Positions 1 through 9,580 are shown, counted from the stretch's first letter. The stretch is 64,000 nucleotides of DNA from [Mycobacterium] nativiensis (GCF_020172685.1 NZ_CP083986.1:2197457-2261456), one strand, 5' to 3'. The notes: generated by a model not told the origin, from the letters alone. Program-made: numbers and translations.

Positions 1-1
1 A

Positions 2-91
2 CTCACCATCGACCCCACCCGCGACTACCAACCAACAGGCAAAGACCGCCACGCACGATGGCACCAAAAACAAAAACAGACCGAACCCTGA
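2..91 (+). CDS. C-terminal tail of a probable DUF222/HNH (13E12-type) protein, 5' partial
   Basis: An open frame enters from the left edge and ends at TGA 89-91, giving 29 residues that finish in a basic, Gln-rich tail with the string RHARWHQKQ. Tails rich in Arg/His/Gln of this kind occur at the ends of mycobacterial DUF222-HNH (13E12 repeat) proteins. The complete member at 52132-53664 also has an Arg/His/Gln-rich tail but is not identical here. No catalytic part lies in the window, so the family call is an inference from the tail only. Confidence 0.4.
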   Translation, partial: LTIDPTRDYQPTGKDRHARWHQKQKQTEP

Positions 92-101
92 GGGTTCGGC
101 C
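65..101 (-). terminator. Rho-independent terminator downstream of tRNA-Leu
   Basis: Read on the minus strand, a roughly 10-bp GC-rich stem (CCGAACCC against GGGTTCGG, extended by one G-U and one G-C pair) is followed by a U-tract encoded by the A-runs at 66-70 and 72-76. It lies just past the 3' end of the minus-strand tRNA gene, with a smaller 6-bp hairpin at 109-124 between them. The plus-strand side has no T-run, so it should act for the tRNA transcript. Confidence 0.75.
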
Positions 102-131
102 TGTCCGGGATCTCCCGAGAGATCACAATTG

Positions 132-217
132 TGTCCGAGGGGGGACTTGAACCCCCACGCCCGTTAATAGGGCACTAGCACCTCAAGCTAGCGCGTCTGC
201 CATTCCGCCACTCGGAC
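132..217 (-). tRNA. tRNA-Leu (anticodon GAG)
   Basis: An 86-nt class II tRNA. The acceptor stem pairs GTCCGAG (complement of 211-217) with CTCGGAC (complement of 133-139), with discriminator A. The T arm contains GGTTCAAGTCC. The anticodon stem CTAGC/GCTAG encloses loop TTGAGGT, giving anticodon GAG, which reads CUC/CUU leucine codons. A long variable arm (TGCCCTATTAACGGGCG) fits leucine. CCA is not encoded. Confidence 0.95.
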
Positions 218-329
218 CTACCCGGCCGTGCCGGGCAGCTAAGGCTAACGGATGCCGATCGCTGGACCCAAACCCGCCCGCACAGCGTCGACGGTAGGCC
301 ACCGCGGGGAAGTGGTAGGAAAGGTAACT

Positions 330-1676
330 GTGGCGGCAATCCCGGATCCTGTCGGTGACGCAGCGGACGAGGTGGTCGAACTCGTCAGCGCGCTCATCCG
401 TTTCGACACCACTAACACCGGCGAGCCCGAAACCACCAAGGGTGAGGCCGAATGCGCGCGCTGGGTGGCCGCACAGCTCGAGGAAGTCGGCTACCAAACC
501 GAGTACCTCGAATCGGGCGCACCGGGACGCGGCAACGTCTTCGCCCGGCTCAAGGGCAGCGACCCGAGCCGCGGTGCACTGCTGATCCACGGCCACCTCG
601 ACGTGGTGCCGGCCGAAGCGAGCGAGTGGAGCGTGCACCCGTTCTCCGGGGCCATCGAGGACGGCTACGTGTGGGGCCGCGGCGCGGTCGACATGAAGGA
701 CATGGTCGGCATGATGATCGCGGTGGCCCGCCACCTGAAGCGGGCAGGGATCGTTCCGCCGCGCGACCTGGTGTTCGCGTTCGTCGCCGACGAGGAGGCC
801 GGCGGCAAGTACGGCGCGCACTGGCTGGTCGAGAACCGGCCGGACCTGTTCGAGGGCGTCACCGAAGCGATCGGCGAGGTCGGCGGCTTCTCGTTGACCG
901 TGCCGCGCCGCGACGGCGGGGAGCGCCGGCTGTATCTGATCGAGACCGCCGAGAAGGGCCTGTGCTGGATGCGGCTGACCGCGCACGGGCGGGCCGGCCA
1001 CGGCTCGATGATCAACGACGACAACGCCGTCACCACGATTGCCCAGGCGGTGGCCCGGCTGGGCGCCCACCGGTTCCCGCTGGTGCTCACCGACGCGGTG
1101 GTGGAGTTTCTGGCCGCGGTCAGCGAGGAGACCGGGCACGCCATCGACGTCGACTCACCGGATCTGGAAGGCATGATCGAGAAGCTGGGGCCGATCGCGC
1201 GCATCGTGAACGCCACCCTGCGCGACACCGCCACCCCGACCATGCTCAGTGCCGGCTACAAGGCCAACGTGATCCCGGCGACCGCCGAGGCGGTGGTGGA
1301 CTGCCGGGTGCTGCCCGGGCGGCAGGCCGCGTTCGAGGCCGAGGTCGACGCGCTGATCGGCCCGGACGTGACCCGGGAATGGATCGCCAATCACCCGCCG
1401 GTCCAGACCTCCTTCGACGGCGATCTGGTCGACGCGATGAATGCCGCGATCCTGGCCTGCGACCCCGACGCGCGGACGGTGCCCTACATGCTGTCCGGGG
1501 GGACCGACGCAAAAGCGTTCGTTCAATTGGGAATTCGCTGTTTCGGCTTCGCTCCGCTGCGGCTGCCGCCGGACCTCGACTTCTCCGCGCTCTTCCACGG
1601 CGTCGACGAACGGGTGCCGGTGGACGCGCTGACGTTCGGTACCCGAGTGCTCGAACACTTCCTGACACACTGTTGA
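330..1676 (+). CDS. M20 family metallopeptidase (Rv2141c-like, DapE/ArgE type)
   Basis: A 448-residue zinc-dependent M20 exopeptidase. The GTG start at 330 is chosen over an upstream in-frame ATG at 252 because it follows a purine-rich AGGAAAGG and gives the usual family length. Metal-site motifs are in order: HGHLD (residues 87-91, His89), [10 protein letters not shown] with the bridging Asp121, and the catalytic Glu pair ADEEAGG (155-156). The dimerisation (lid) domain follows, and a Gly-rich GGTDAKAF segment near the C-terminus carries the last zinc-binding region. The M. tuberculosis orthologue is sometimes called dapE2, but the true substrate is not established. It is followed by the PEBP gene on the same strand. 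Confidence 0.88.
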   Translation: MAAIPDPVGDAADEVVELVSALIRFDTTNTGEPETTKGEAECARWVAAQLEEVGYQTEYLESGAPGRGNVFARLKGSDPSRGALLIHGHLDVVPAEASEWSVHPFSGAIEDGYVWGRGAVDMKDMVGMMIAVARHLKRAGIVPPRDLVFAFVADEEAGGKYGAHWLVENRPDLFEGVTEAIGEVGGFSLTVPRRDGGERRLYLIETAEKGLCWMRLTAHGRAGHGSMINDDNAVTTIAQAVARLGAHRFPLVLTDAVVEFLAAVSEETGHAIDVDSPDLEGMIEKLGPIARIVNATLRDTATPTMLSAGYKANVIPATAEAVVDCRVLPGRQAAFEAEVDALIGPDVTREWIANHPPVQTSFDGDLVDAMNAAILACDPDARTVPYMLSGGTDAKAFVQLGIRCFGFAPLRLPPDLDFSALFHGVDERVPVDALTFGTRVLEHFLTHC

Positions 1677-1716
1677 TCAAAACGACGAGTTGCCCCAGAC
1701 AATGAGAGGACCAACC

Positions 1717-2247
1717 ATGAGCTCCGCCCCCGACCCCTACGCCGCGCTGCCGAAGCTGCCCACGTTCACCCTGACCTCGTCGTCGATCACCGACGGGCGG
1801 CCGCTGGGGGCCGCGCAGGTCAGCGGAATCATGGGCGCCGGGGGACAGGACGCCAGCCCGCAGTTGAGCTGGTCGGGTTTCCCCGAGCAGAGCCGCAGCT
1901 TCGCGGTCACCGTCTATGACCCGGACGCGCCCACCGCCTCGGGGTTCTGGCACTGGGCGGTGGCCAACCTGCCGGCCACCGTCACCGACCTGCCGGAGGG
2001 CGTCGGCGATGGCAGCCTGCTGCCCGGTGATGCCCTGACCCTGGCCAACGACGCCGGGCTGCGCCGCTACGTCGGGGCTGCGCCGCCGGCCGGCCACGGC
2101 CCGCACCGCTACTACATCGCGGTGCACGCCGTCGACGTCGAGAAGCTGGAGCTGGCCGAGGGCGCCAGCCCGGCCTACCTCGGCTTCAACCTGTTCATGC
2201 ACGCCATCGCGCGCGCCGTGATCGTCGGCACCTACGAGCAACACTGA
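1717..2247 (+). CDS. YbhB/YbcL family Raf kinase inhibitor-like protein (PEBP; Rv2140c/TB18.6-like)
   Basis: A 176-residue phosphatidylethanolamine-binding-protein fold. The family signatures are present: SPQLSWSG near residue 45, the anion-pocket motif [13 protein letters not shown], and GHGPHRYY with the conserved His-Arg-Tyr in the C-terminal half. ATG 1717 is preceded by GAGAGGA at 1704-1710. Mycobacterial PEBPs of this type are cytosolic and bind small anionic or lipid headgroup ligands; the M. tuberculosis homologue is a known abundant 18.6-kDa antigen. It lies 40 bp after the M20 peptidase and is probably co-transcribed with it. Confidence 0.9.
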   Translation: MSSAPDPYAALPKLPTFTLTSSSITDGRPLGAAQVSGIMGAGGQDASPQLSWSGFPEQSRSFAVTVYDPDAPTASGFWHWAVANLPATVTDLPEGVGDGSLLPGDALTLANDAGLRRYVGAAPPAGHGPHRYYIAVHAVDVEKLELAEGASPAYLGFNLFMHAIARAVIVGTYEQH

Positions 2248-2261
2248 TCGCCGGAATGGGG

Positions 2262-3329
2262 TCAGCGGGCGGCGGACCCGATCGCCTCGGCCAGTGACCC
2301 GAAGCCGCCGGCGCGCAGCCGGTGCGCCAGGCCGTCATGGATGTTCCTGGCCCACAGGCCACCGCCGTAGATGAACCCGGTGTAGCCCTGCAGCAGCGAG
2401 GCGCCGGCGGTGATGCGCTCGAAGGCGTCGTCGGCGGTTTCGATGCCGCCGACGCTGATCAGAACCAGCCGGTCGCCGACCCGGGCATACAGTCGCCGCA
2501 GCACCTCGAGCGCGCGTCGCGCCACCGGAGGCCCGGAGATACCGCCGGCCCCGAGTTCGGCCACCCCCGGGGTGGCCAGCCCGTCGCGCGACACCGTGGT
2601 GTTGGTGGCCACGATGCCGGCCAGGCCCAACTCCACCGAGAGGTCTGCGACGGCGTCCAGGTCGTCGTCGGCCAGATCCGGTGCGATCTTCACCAGCACC
2701 GGCGTGGTGGTCTCGGCGCGCACCGCGGCCAGGATGGGCCGTAACTGTTCGACGGCCTGCAGGTCGCGCAACCCCGGGGTGTTCGGCGAGCTGACATTGA
2801 CCACCAGGTAGGAGGCCAGCGGCCCCAGCAGTCGAGCACTGGCGCGGTAGTCGGAGACCGCGCCCTCGGGCGGGGTGGTCTTGGTCTTGCCGATGTTGGC
2901 GCCGATCGGCACATCCGCGCTGTGCCGGGCCAGCCGGCTGGCCAGGGCGCCGGCACCGTGGTTGTTGAACCCCATCCGGTTCAGCAGGGCGCGGTCGTCG
3001 GGCAGCCGGAACAACCGTGGCGTGGGGTTGCCGGGCTGTGGGGCGGCGGTCACGGTGCCCACTTCGGCGTACCCGAAACCCAGTGCGCCCCAGGTGTTCA
3101 GGCCGAGGCCGTCCTTGTCGAACCCGGCAGCCAACCCGAGCGGCCCGGGAAAGTGCACACCGAACACCGTGCTGGCCAGTATCGGATCGTGCGGCGCCAG
3201 ACGACGTTTCAGGACCCGGCGTGCCGGTGACGTGGCGGTGGCGCCGCGCAGTCCCGCGAACACCACGGTGTGGATGCGTTCGGCCGGCACCATGAAGAAC
3301 CCCCGGCGCATCGCGCCGTAGAGACCCAT
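2262..3329 (-). CDS. pyrD: Dihydroorotate dehydrogenase (quinone), class 2
   Basis: A 355-residue membrane-associated class 2 enzyme that oxidises dihydroorotate to orotate in pyrimidine synthesis, passing electrons via FMN to menaquinone. The N-terminal helix precedes the TIM barrel. Motifs seen: [19 protein letters not shown], the FMN/substrate segment [24 protein letters not shown] with the catalytic Ser typical of class 2, and [17 protein letters not shown]. It ends convergently 14 bp from the PEBP gene and lies 4 bp downstream of the DUF5703 gene, suggesting a lppL-DUF5703-pyrD operon. Confidence 0.95.
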   Translation of the reverse strand: MGLYGAMRRGFFMVPAERIHTVVFAGLRGATATSPARRVLKRRLAPHDPILASTVFGVHFPGPLGLAAGFDKDGLGLNTWGALGFGYAEVGTVTAAPQPGNPTPRLFRLPDDRALLNRMGFNNHGAGALASRLARHSADVPIGANIGKTKTTPPEGAVSDYRASARLLGPLASYLVVNVSSPNTPGLRDLQAVEQLRPILAAVRAETTTPVLVKIAPDLADDDLDAVADLSVELGLAGIVATNTTVSRDGLATPGVAELGAGGISGPPVARRALEVLRRLYARVGDRLVLISVGGIETADDAFERITAGASLLQGYTGFIYGGGLWARNIHDGLAHRLRAGGFGSLAEAIGSAAR

Positions 3330-3333
3330 CGGC

Positions 3334-3591
3334 TCACAACCCCGGCTGGTCGACTGCGCCGACAGCGTTCAGTTTGGACTTCCTGCGGCGCAACAACACC
3401 CGCCTGCTCCCATCGGTGTACAACCGCACTCGGGTCAGCTCCCAACCTCGGTACTCAGCTTCGATGGACAACCGGGTCGACGCGCCGATCCGGGTGATCT
3501 CCGGCGGCAGCCGCAGCGGGATCCACTCGTACTCGTCGGACAGGTCGCTATCCCAGCCCGCCGGCAACCGGCCCCGCCGCAAGGTCGTCAA
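3334..3591 (-). CDS. DUF5703 family protein
   Basis: A small, 85-residue protein containing the DUF5703 pattern [10 protein letters not shown]...[16 protein letters not shown] followed by [13 protein letters not shown]. This family is restricted to actinobacteria and has no assigned function. Its start overlaps the stop of lppL by 4 bp (ATGA at 3588-3591), so translation is probably coupled, and pyrD begins 4 bp further on. Confidence 0.8.
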   Translation of the reverse strand: MTTLRRGRLPAGWDSDLSDEYEWIPLRLPPEITRIGASTRLSIEAEYRGWELTRVRLYTDGSRRVLLRRRKSKLNAVGAVDQPGL

Positions 3592-4628
3592 CTCTGCCTC
3601 GCCGCCCGCTCGATGACTTGGACCCCGGCTCCGGAGTCCGACACCACGTACAGGGTGTCCGACTTGTCATCGAAGGCCAGGGTGTTGGGCTGCTGCACGG
3701 TGGGGTATCGAACCCTTTCCACGGGAATTCCGGTGGAAAGATCGTAGCCGATCACGGTGTTCGTCGCGGTCTGCGACACCCACGCGAATCCGCCCGATCC
3801 GGCCAGCCCGTAGGGGGAGTGGGGCACCGGGTAGGCCTGCCGCAGGATCAGTGGATCTACGCCGTAGACCATCAGCTGACCGCCGCGGGTGTCCGCCGCC
3901 AGCACCGGCCCGTCCGGGGATGTGGCCAGCGTGGTGGTGCCCTGGCCGGCGCGCAGCGCGTACTGCGGCTTGCCGTCGGCGCCGATGGTTGTCACCGACG
4001 TCTGGCCGCGGTCCAGCACTGTCACGGTATTGCCCTGCGCCACAAGCTGATCCACTCGCGCAAAGATCTTCGCCCGAGTGGCCGTCCGCTCACCGTCGCC
4101 GGTCAGTGTGTAGACCGCACCGTCGGCACTGCCCAACACCAGCGTGCCGTCGTCGCGCCGGGTGATCGCGGTGAAGTCGACCTCGGCGGCATCGTCGACG
4201 TCGACTCGGCTGATGTGGCGGGTGGCCAGGTCGACGACGAAGTAACCGCCGCGGCCGGCCAGATAGGCGACACCGTGATCGTCGCCGGTCAGCGCCGACG
4301 CTGGGCCGGGCAGCGCCAGGGTGTCGGCGGGGCGCCCGGGCGCCCCGAACAGGCTGACGGTCGCGGGAGCCTGCGCGTCGGCTCCGGGCCGCAGCACCAC
4401 CAGCAGCTTGGTGCCGGCGTCGAACACCGCGGCGGTGGCCCCGCCCGTCAGTGGCCGCACCGCGCCGGCCGGGCGCTGGGTGACGGCGGGGGAGACGGCC
4501 GGTTGTGCCGGCGGGATCGTCGGCGGCGGCGCGGTGACGGGATTGGCTGAGCACCCCGCGACCAACAACAGCGCCAACAGCAGGCCACGAAGGGGCCAAT
4601 GGGGCCGGCGGACGGATTGCTTCAGCAC
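3588..4628 (-). CDS. lppL: Putative lipoprotein LppL (YncE-like beta-propeller)
   Basis: A 346-residue exported lipoprotein. An N-terminal basic stretch and hydrophobic core end in the lipobox LVAGC with Cys26 as the lipidated residue, followed by a Pro-rich linker. The rest contains repeated short beta-strand blades with phrases such as GDDHGVAYLAGRGGYFVVDL and TLYVVSDSGAGVQVIE, as in YncE/SMP30-type propellers. It is anchored on the outer face of the plasma membrane; the ligand is unknown. It is the first gene of a probable operon with the DUF5703 gene and pyrD, as in M. tuberculosis Rv2138-Rv2139. Confidence 0.85.
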   Translation of the reverse strand: MLKQSVRRPHWPLRGLLLALLLVAGCSANPVTAPPPTIPPAQPAVSPAVTQRPAGAVRPLTGGATAAVFDAGTKLLVVLRPGADAQAPATVSLFGAPGRPADTLALPGPASALTGDDHGVAYLAGRGGYFVVDLATRHISRVDVDDAAEVDFTAITRRDDGTLVLGSADGAVYTLTGDGERTATRAKIFARVDQLVAQGNTVTVLDRGQTSVTTIGADGKPQYALRAGQGTTTLATSPDGPVLAADTRGGQLMVYGVDPLILRQAYPVPHSPYGLAGSGGFAWVSQTATNTVIGYDLSTGIPVERVRYPTVQQPNTLAFDDKSDTLYVVSDSGAGVQVIERAARQS

Positions 4629-4753
4629 GGGCAGCTCTTTCAGCTCGTCGCAGTCGGGGGATCGGGGGCGAACTTCGATTCTAAGGAAGGCGCCGCCACC
4701 AAATCGGCATGTCCGCCGTAACGATACGTTCGCTCAGGTGTAATCTCCCGGCC

Positions 4754-5047
4754 ATGACTGTCACCGACGATTGGCAGCTGGCATGTCCGGATTTCCTCAT
4801 CGAGGAGATCTGGACCGGCGCATTCGCGAGCGGGTTCGGCGAGGTCGGTGACGGCCGCAGCTTCTCGTTCCGCATCGAACATCAGCAGCTGGTCGTCGAG
4901 GTGTACCGGCCGCGGCTGGTCGGTCCGGTGCCACACGCCGAGGACGTGGTGGCCACCACCGGCCGAAGCCTGTTCGACATCGACGTCGCCGACGAGCGCA
5001 GCCTGGCGGCCGCCGTGCGTGACGTAGTGGCCGATCTGACCCGCTGA
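4754..5047 (+). CDS. Conserved hypothetical protein (Rv2137c-like)
   Basis: A 97-residue acidic protein starting MTVTDDWQLACPDFLIEEIW, without signal peptide or membrane segment. ATG 4754 is preferred because the conserved-looking sequence starts there. An upstream in-frame ATG at 4709, about 20 bases after AAGGAAGG, would add 15 residues, so the start is uncertain. It lies between lppL and uppP, matching the position of Rv2137c. No function can be assigned. Confidence 0.6.
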   Translation: MTVTDDWQLACPDFLIEEIWTGAFASGFGEVGDGRSFSFRIEHQQLVVEVYRPRLVGPVPHAEDVVATTGRSLFDIDVADERSLAAAVRDVVADLTR

Positions 5048-5104
5048 CCCCCGCCCGGTACGGTCTTTGGCGTGTCTGAGGTCGTGTCGGTGCTCGAGTC
5101 TGCG

Positions 5105-5953
5105 ATGTCGTGGCCCCAGGTCGTCGTTCTGTCGATTGTTCAGGGGCTCACCGAGTTTCTTCCGGTCTCGTCCTCGGGGCACCTGGCCTTGGTGTCGCGG
5201 TTGTTCTTCGACGGTGACGCCGGAGCCTCCTTCACCGCGGTGACCCAGCTCGGCACCGAGGTGGCCGTGCTGGTCTATTTCGCCAAGGACATCGCGCGCA
5301 TCGCGACCGGCTGGCTGTCCGGGGTGGCCTCGGCGCTGACCAAGACCCCGTTGCCCGCCGAGCGCCGGATCGACTACCGGATGGGCTGGTACGTCATCAT
5401 CGGCAGCGTTCCGATCATGGTCATCGGGGTGCTGTTCCAGCACTACATCCGCGGCGACGTGCGCAACCTCTGGGTGATCGCCTCCGCGATGGTCATATTC
5501 GCGTTGGTGATCGCCGTCGCCGAGTACTTCGGCCGCCAGTACCGGCATGCCGAACAGCTGACCGCCAAGGACGGCTTCCTGGTCGGTGTCGCGCAGTGTC
5601 TGGCGCTGATCCCGGGCGTCTCGCGCTCCGGGGCGACCATCAGTGCCGGCCTGTTCCTGGGGCTGGACCGGGCTCTGGCCGCCCGGTTCGGCTTCCTGCT
5701 GGGTATCCCGGCGGTATTCGCCTCGGGCTTGCACGAGCTGCCGAACGCCTTCAAACCGGTCACCGAGGGCATGAGCGCCACGGGGCTGCAACTGACGGTC
5801 TCGGTGGTGATCACCTTCGTCGTCGGCTACGCGGCGATCAGCTGGCTGCTGCGGTTCGTCAGCACCCACACCATGTACTGGTTCGTGGGCTACCGGATCA
5901 TCCTGGGCACCGTGATACTCGGGCTGTTGGCCGCCGGAGTGGTGGCGGCCTAG
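5105..5953 (+). CDS. uppP: Undecaprenyl-diphosphate phosphatase
   Basis: A 282-residue polytopic membrane protein of the BacA/UppP family, which removes a phosphate from undecaprenyl (here decaprenyl) pyrophosphate to recycle the peptidoglycan lipid carrier. Both signature regions are present: [15 protein letters not shown] at residues 13-27 and [20 protein letters not shown] in the second half. Seven to eight hydrophobic segments are visible. ATG 5105 (MSWPQVV) matches the usual N-terminus; a GTG at 5072 would add 11 residues. The phosphoglycerate-mutase-like gene starts 2 bp after its stop, so they are likely co-transcribed. Confidence 0.93.
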   Translation: MSWPQVVVLSIVQGLTEFLPVSSSGHLALVSRLFFDGDAGASFTAVTQLGTEVAVLVYFAKDIARIATGWLSGVASALTKTPLPAERRIDYRMGWYVIIGSVPIMVIGVLFQHYIRGDVRNLWVIASAMVIFALVIAVAEYFGRQYRHAEQLTAKDGFLVGVAQCLALIPGVSRSGATISAGLFLGLDRALAARFGFLLGIPAVFASGLHELPNAFKPVTEGMSATGLQLTVSVVITFVVGYAAISWLLRFVSTHTMYWFVGYRIILGTVILGLLAAGVVAA

Positions 5954-5955
5954 CC

Positions 5956-6642
5956 ATGACCGTCATTCTGCTGCGCCACGGACGCTCCACGGCGAACACC
6001 GCCGGGGTGCTGGCCGGGCGGTCCGAGGGCGTCGATCTGGACGACAAGGGGCGTGAGCAGGCCGCCCAGCTCGTCGACCGGTTCGCCGGGCTGCCGATCA
6101 AGGCGCTGGTGCGCTCGCCGCTGCTGCGCTGCCGCAGCACCCTGGAACCGCTGGCCGCCGCCCTGGAGCTGGAACCGGTCGTCGACGAACGCCTCGCCGA
6201 GGTCGACTACGGCTCGTGGACCGGGCGCAAGATGAGCGAGCTGACCGGCGAAGCACTGTGGCGGGTGGTGCAGGCCCAGCCCAGCGCGGCGGTGTTCCCC
6301 GACGGCGAGGGATTGGCGCAGGTGCAGGCCCGTGCGGTGGCCGCGGTTCGCGACCACGATCGGCAGCTGGCCGAGCGGCATGGCGCCGACGTGCTGTGGG
6401 TGGCGTGCACGCACGGCGACGTCATCAAGGCCGTCCTCGCCGACGCGCTCGGCGTGCACCTGGACGGCTTCCAGCGCATCACCGCCGACACGGCCTCGGC
6501 GAGCGTGATCCGCTACACACCGATGCGCCCGTTCGTCATCCACGTCAACCACACCGGGCCGTCATTGGCTGCGGCCGTGAAGATTCCGCCGCCCGAGGAC
6601 GGCCCGGCGAGCGACGCCGTGGTCGGCGGGTCCACCACGTAG
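5956..6642 (+). CDS. Histidine phosphatase family protein (MSMEG_4193-type, Rv2135c-like)
   Basis: A 228-residue phosphoglycerate-mutase-like enzyme. The catalytic RHG (residues 7-9, His8) follows the first strand. The second-half signature CTHGDVIK supplies the other catalytic His, and EVDYGSWTG fits the family. It acts as a phosphatase rather than a glycolytic mutase in the characterised relatives; the substrate here is not known. The gene begins 2 bp after uppP and is followed 49 bp later by the DUF3090 gene, the conserved mycobacterial order. Confidence 0.88.
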   Translation: MTVILLRHGRSTANTAGVLAGRSEGVDLDDKGREQAAQLVDRFAGLPIKALVRSPLLRCRSTLEPLAAALELEPVVDERLAEVDYGSWTGRKMSELTGEALWRVVQAQPSAAVFPDGEGLAQVQARAVAAVRDHDRQLAERHGADVLWVACTHGDVIKAVLADALGVHLDGFQRITADTASASVIRYTPMRPFVIHVNHTGPSLAAAVKIPPPEDGPASDAVVGGSTT

Positions 6643-6691
6643 TTGCCGGAATACCGGTTCGACGGTCCACTGCCGGTATTTTGGAGATGCC

Positions 6692-7285
6692 ATGTCCAGA
6701 GCAATTCACGTCTTCCGCACCCCCGACCGCTTCGTGGCCGGGACCGTCGGCCAACCCGGGAACCGCACCTTCTACCTGCAGGCGGTTCACGACGAGCGGG
6801 TGGTCTCGGTGGTGCTGGAGAAGCAGCAGGTCGCCGTGCTCGCCGAGCGGATCGGGGCGCTGCTGCTGGAGGTCAACCGCCGCTTCGGCACCCCGGTGCC
6901 GCCCGAGCCTGCCGAGGTCGACGACCTGAACCCGCTGGTCACGCCGGTGGACGCCGAGTTCCGGGTCGGAACGATGGGACTGGGTTGGGACTCCGAGGCG
7001 CAGACGGTCGTGGTGGAGCTGCTCGCCGTCAGCGACACCGAGTTCGACGCCTCGGTGGTGCTCGACGACACCGAGGAGGGCCCGGACGCCGTGCGGGTGT
7101 TCCTGACACCGGAGTCGGCGCGGCAGTTCGCGACCCGATCGAACCGGGTCATCTCGGCCGGCCGGCCGCCGTGCCCGCTGTGCGACGAGCCGCTGGACCC
7201 GGCCGGTCACATCTGCGTCCGCACCAACGGCTATCGGCGGGGTGCCTTCGGGCCCGACGACGAGCCGGAGGAGTCCGATCTCTGA
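6692..7285 (+). CDS. DUF3090 family protein (Rv2134c-like)
   Basis: A 197-residue actinobacterial protein beginning MSRAIHVFRTPDRFVAGTVG. It ends in a CPLCDEPLDPAGHICVRTNG segment whose paired cysteines resemble a small zinc knuckle. DUF3090 genes are almost always next to the SCO1664-type kinase-like gene, as here, suggesting joint function. ATG 6692 lies just after a short AT-containing stretch with no strong Shine-Dalgarno. Confidence 0.88.
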   Translation: MSRAIHVFRTPDRFVAGTVGQPGNRTFYLQAVHDERVVSVVLEKQQVAVLAERIGALLLEVNRRFGTPVPPEPAEVDDLNPLVTPVDAEFRVGTMGLGWDSEAQTVVVELLAVSDTEFDASVVLDDTEEGPDAVRVFLTPESARQFATRSNRVISAGRPPCPLCDEPLDPAGHICVRTNGYRRGAFGPDDEPEESDL

Positions 7286-8087
7286 CGATCGGGAGGTGCT
7301 GCGCTCCGGGCAACTGGAGATCCTGGGCCGAATCCGCTCGGCCAGCAACGCCACCTTCCTGTGCGAGGCGACACGGGGGGAGCGTCGCGTTCACTGCGTG
7401 TACAAGCCGGTCGCCGGCGAGCAGCCGCTGTGGGACTTCCCGGACGGAACCCTGGCCGGCCGCGAGCTGGCCGCACACCTGATCTCGGTCGAAATGGGCT
7501 GGAACCTGGTGCCCTACACCATCATTCGGGACGGCCCGGCCGGCCCCGGCATGGTGCAGCTGTGGGTGGACCAACCGGGCGACACCGAGGAGGCGCCGCC
7601 GGAACTCGGCCTGGTCGACCTGGTGCCGGCCGAGCAGATTCCGGACGGCTACCTGCCGGTGCTGCGGGCCTACGACTACGACGGCGTCCCGGTCACCCTG
7701 GTGCATGCCGACGACGTCCGACTGCGCCGCATCGCGGTGTTCGACGCGGTGATCAACAACGCCGACCGCAAGGGCGGGCACATCCTGTCCGGTGTCGACG
7801 GCCATGTCTACGGCGTCGACCACGGTGTGTGCCTGCACACGCAGGACAAACTGCGCACCGTGCTGTGGGGCTGGGCGGGGATGCCCCTGCAGGCCATGGC
7901 GCAGGACGCGGTCACGGCGGTGTCCGGGCTGGCCGATGCGCTGGGCGACTCATTGGCCGCGGCGCTGGAACCGCACCTGACCGCGGCCGAGATCGCGGCC
8001 CTGCGCCGGCGCGCCGTGGAGCTGCTGGAGCATCCGGTGATGCCCGGCCCCGAGCGTCACCGCCCGATACCGTGGCCGGCGTTTTAG
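7242..8087 (+). CDS. SCO1664 family protein (Rv2133c-like, kinase-fold)
   Basis: Up to 281 residues; homology-like sequence starts at EVLRSGQLEILGRI. The GTG at 7242 overlaps the end of the DUF3090 gene by 44 bp; a second GTG at 7296, 10 bp after that gene's stop, would give 263 residues and cannot be excluded. The protein has phosphatidylinositol-kinase-like features: CVYKPVAGEQPLWDFPDGTL (Lys in a nucleotide-binding position), NNADRKGGHIL and YGVDHGVCLH, resembling catalytic and metal-binding loops. Function is unknown. Same-strand pairing with DUF3090 is conserved across actinobacteria. Confidence 0.82.
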   Translation: MPSGPTTSRRSPISDDREVLRSGQLEILGRIRSASNATFLCEATRGERRVHCVYKPVAGEQPLWDFPDGTLAGRELAAHLISVEMGWNLVPYTIIRDGPAGPGMVQLWVDQPGDTEEAPPELGLVDLVPAEQIPDGYLPVLRAYDYDGVPVTLVHADDVRLRRIAVFDAVINNADRKGGHILSGVDGHVYGVDHGVCLHTQDKLRTVLWGWAGMPLQAMAQDAVTAVSGLADALGDSLAAALEPHLTAAEIAALRRRAVELLEHPVMPGPERHRPIPWPAF

Positions 8088-8096
8088 CGGCTGTTG

Positions 8097-8672
8097 TCAG
8101 GCGATGCCGAGGGTGCCGGCGGTCAGGTGCCACAGCCGTTCGGCGACCTGGTCCGGGTGCGGGCGCGGTGCGGCGCGCAGCTGTTGGGTGATGCCGAGTC
8201 GCAGGCCGCCGATCACGTAGGCGGCGGCGCTGTCGGGTTCGATATCGGCCGGCAGCTGGCCGAGGTCTTGGCCGCGGCGGATGTTGGCGGCCGCGTCGTC
8301 GCTCATGTTCTGGACGTAGACGGCCTCCAGCTCACTGAGCTGGGGGTCCAGCGCGATCCGGGCGAGCAGAACCCCCGCCAGCGGATTCTGGAAGTGGTAG
8401 GCGACGAAGCATCGGGTGCGCTCGCGTTCCCGGGTGCCCCAGTCGCCGTCCGGCAGCTTTGCGTCGGCGGTCGCGGCGCGCAGCCCGGTGTAGAAGCCGT
8501 CGTAGACCGCGGCGAGCAGGCCGGCCTTGGAGCCGAAGTGGTGATACAGCGCGCCGGTGCTGAGCCCGGCCCGGCGGGTGAGTGCCCCGAGTTCCAATAC
8601 CCCTGAGCCGGCGACCAATTCGGCGCAGGCCGCATCAAGTAGCTGTTGACGCCCGATCGGTGCTCGTGCCAC
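8097..8672 (-). CDS. TetR/AcrR family transcriptional regulator
   Basis: A 191-residue regulator with an N-terminal helix-turn-helix (RRAGLSTGALYHHFGSKAGLLAAVYDGF at about residues 29-56) and a helical ligand/dimer domain. The GTG start at 8672 faces the divergently transcribed phytanoyl-CoA dioxygenase gene at 8723. The 50-bp gap holds a perfect 7-bp inverted repeat (8681-8705), so autoregulation and control of the dioxygenase are likely. The pair is not part of the M. tuberculosis order at this position and looks like an insertion. The inducing ligand is unknown. Confidence 0.9.
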   Translation of the reverse strand: MARAPIGRQQLLDAACAELVAGSGVLELGALTRRAGLSTGALYHHFGSKAGLLAAVYDGFYTGLRAATADAKLPDGDWGTRERERTRCFVAYHFQNPLAGVLLARIALDPQLSELEAVYVQNMSDDAAANIRRGQDLGQLPADIEPDSAAAYVIGGLRLGITQQLRAAPRPHPDQVAERLWHLTAGTLGIA

Positions 8673-8680
8673 AATTCGAC

Positions 8681-8705
8681 GATAACAGAAATCGGTTATG
8701 TTATC
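8681..8705. promoter_or_regulatory. Candidate TetR operator between the regulator and the dioxygenase gene
   Basis: A perfect inverted repeat, GATAACA-N11-TGTTATC, is centred in the 50-bp divergent intergenic region between a TetR gene and a phytanoyl-CoA dioxygenase gene. Its size (25 bp) and position are typical of TetR operators. Confidence 0.7.
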
Positions 8706-8722
8706 TGGATCGAGGTGTTCCG

Positions 8723-9580
8723 GTGGGCGTGGACGTGACGGACCGATCTGACTTGCTGGACAAGGACCTGGCCGGCACTTACCGGCGCACTGTCAGCGCC
8801 GGCGCCGGCGTTGACCCGCAGATCGTGGACGCGGACCTGGCCGCGCTCGAGCGCGACGGATACGTCATCCTGCCCGATCTGCTCAGCGCAGCCCAACTGG
8901 ACGAGATCCGCGCGAGCGTCACTCCGCTGTTGGACAAGACCGGACGCAACGGGTTCGAAGGTCGTGCGACGCAACGGGTCTACAGCGTGCTCAACAAGAC
9001 CCGCAGCTGCGACCGCATCGTGGACCATCCCCGGGTGCTGGCACTGCTGGACCGCATGTTCATGCCCAACTACCTGCTGTCGATGCTGCAGGTGATCAAC
9101 ATCGAGCCGGGCGAGCAGGCCCAGATGCTGCACACCGACGACGGCTTCTATCCGTTGCCGAGGCCGCGAAAAGGCTTGGGGGCGGCCACGATCTGGGCCA
9201 TCGACGACTTCACCGCCGACAACGGCGCCACTGACGTGCTGGTCGGCAGCCACCGATGGGGAGACCGTGAGCCCACCGATGCCGAACGCGAACCCGTGGT
9301 GATGAGTGCCGGGTCCTGCGTCTTCTTTCCCGGCACGCTGTGGCACGGCGGTGGCGCGAACCGGTCGGAGCGGGCCCGGCTGGCGGTGACCGCGCAATAC
9401 TGCGAGCCGTGGTTGCGCCCGCAGGAGGCGTTCACCCTGTCCACGACGCGCGACACGGTGCGCGTCGTCTCCGAGGACATTCGCCGGATGCTCGGCTACA
9501 GCATTCACCCGCCCTTCATCGGCCAGGTCGACGGGATGCACCCCAAACGACTGCTCGAACCCGGCGCGCAGCAGCTCTAA
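8723..9580 (+). CDS. Phytanoyl-CoA dioxygenase (PhyH) family protein
   Basis: A 285-residue Fe(II)/2-oxoglutarate-dependent dioxygenase. The iron-binding facial triad can be read as HTDDGFY (His-X-Asp) in the middle and the distal His in [15 protein letters not shown], followed by the Arg that binds 2-oxoglutarate (SERARLAVT). GTG 8723 is selected because GAGG (8712-8715) lies 7 bp before it; in-frame codons upstream would run through the putative operator. The substrate cannot be predicted; relatives hydroxylate acyl-CoAs or small secondary metabolites. It is divergent from, and probably repressed by, the TetR protein. Confidence 0.85.
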   Translation: MGVDVTDRSDLLDKDLAGTYRRTVSAGAGVDPQIVDADLAALERDGYVILPDLLSAAQLDEIRASVTPLLDKTGRNGFEGRATQRVYSVLNKTRSCDRIVDHPRVLALLDRMFMPNYLLSMLQVINIEPGEQAQMLHTDDGFYPLPRPRKGLGAATIWAIDDFTADNGATDVLVGSHRWGDREPTDAEREPVVMSAGSCVFFPGTLWHGGGANRSERARLAVTAQYCEPWLRPQEAFTLSTTRDTVRVVSEDIRRMLGYSIHPPFIGQVDGMHPKRLLEPGAQQL

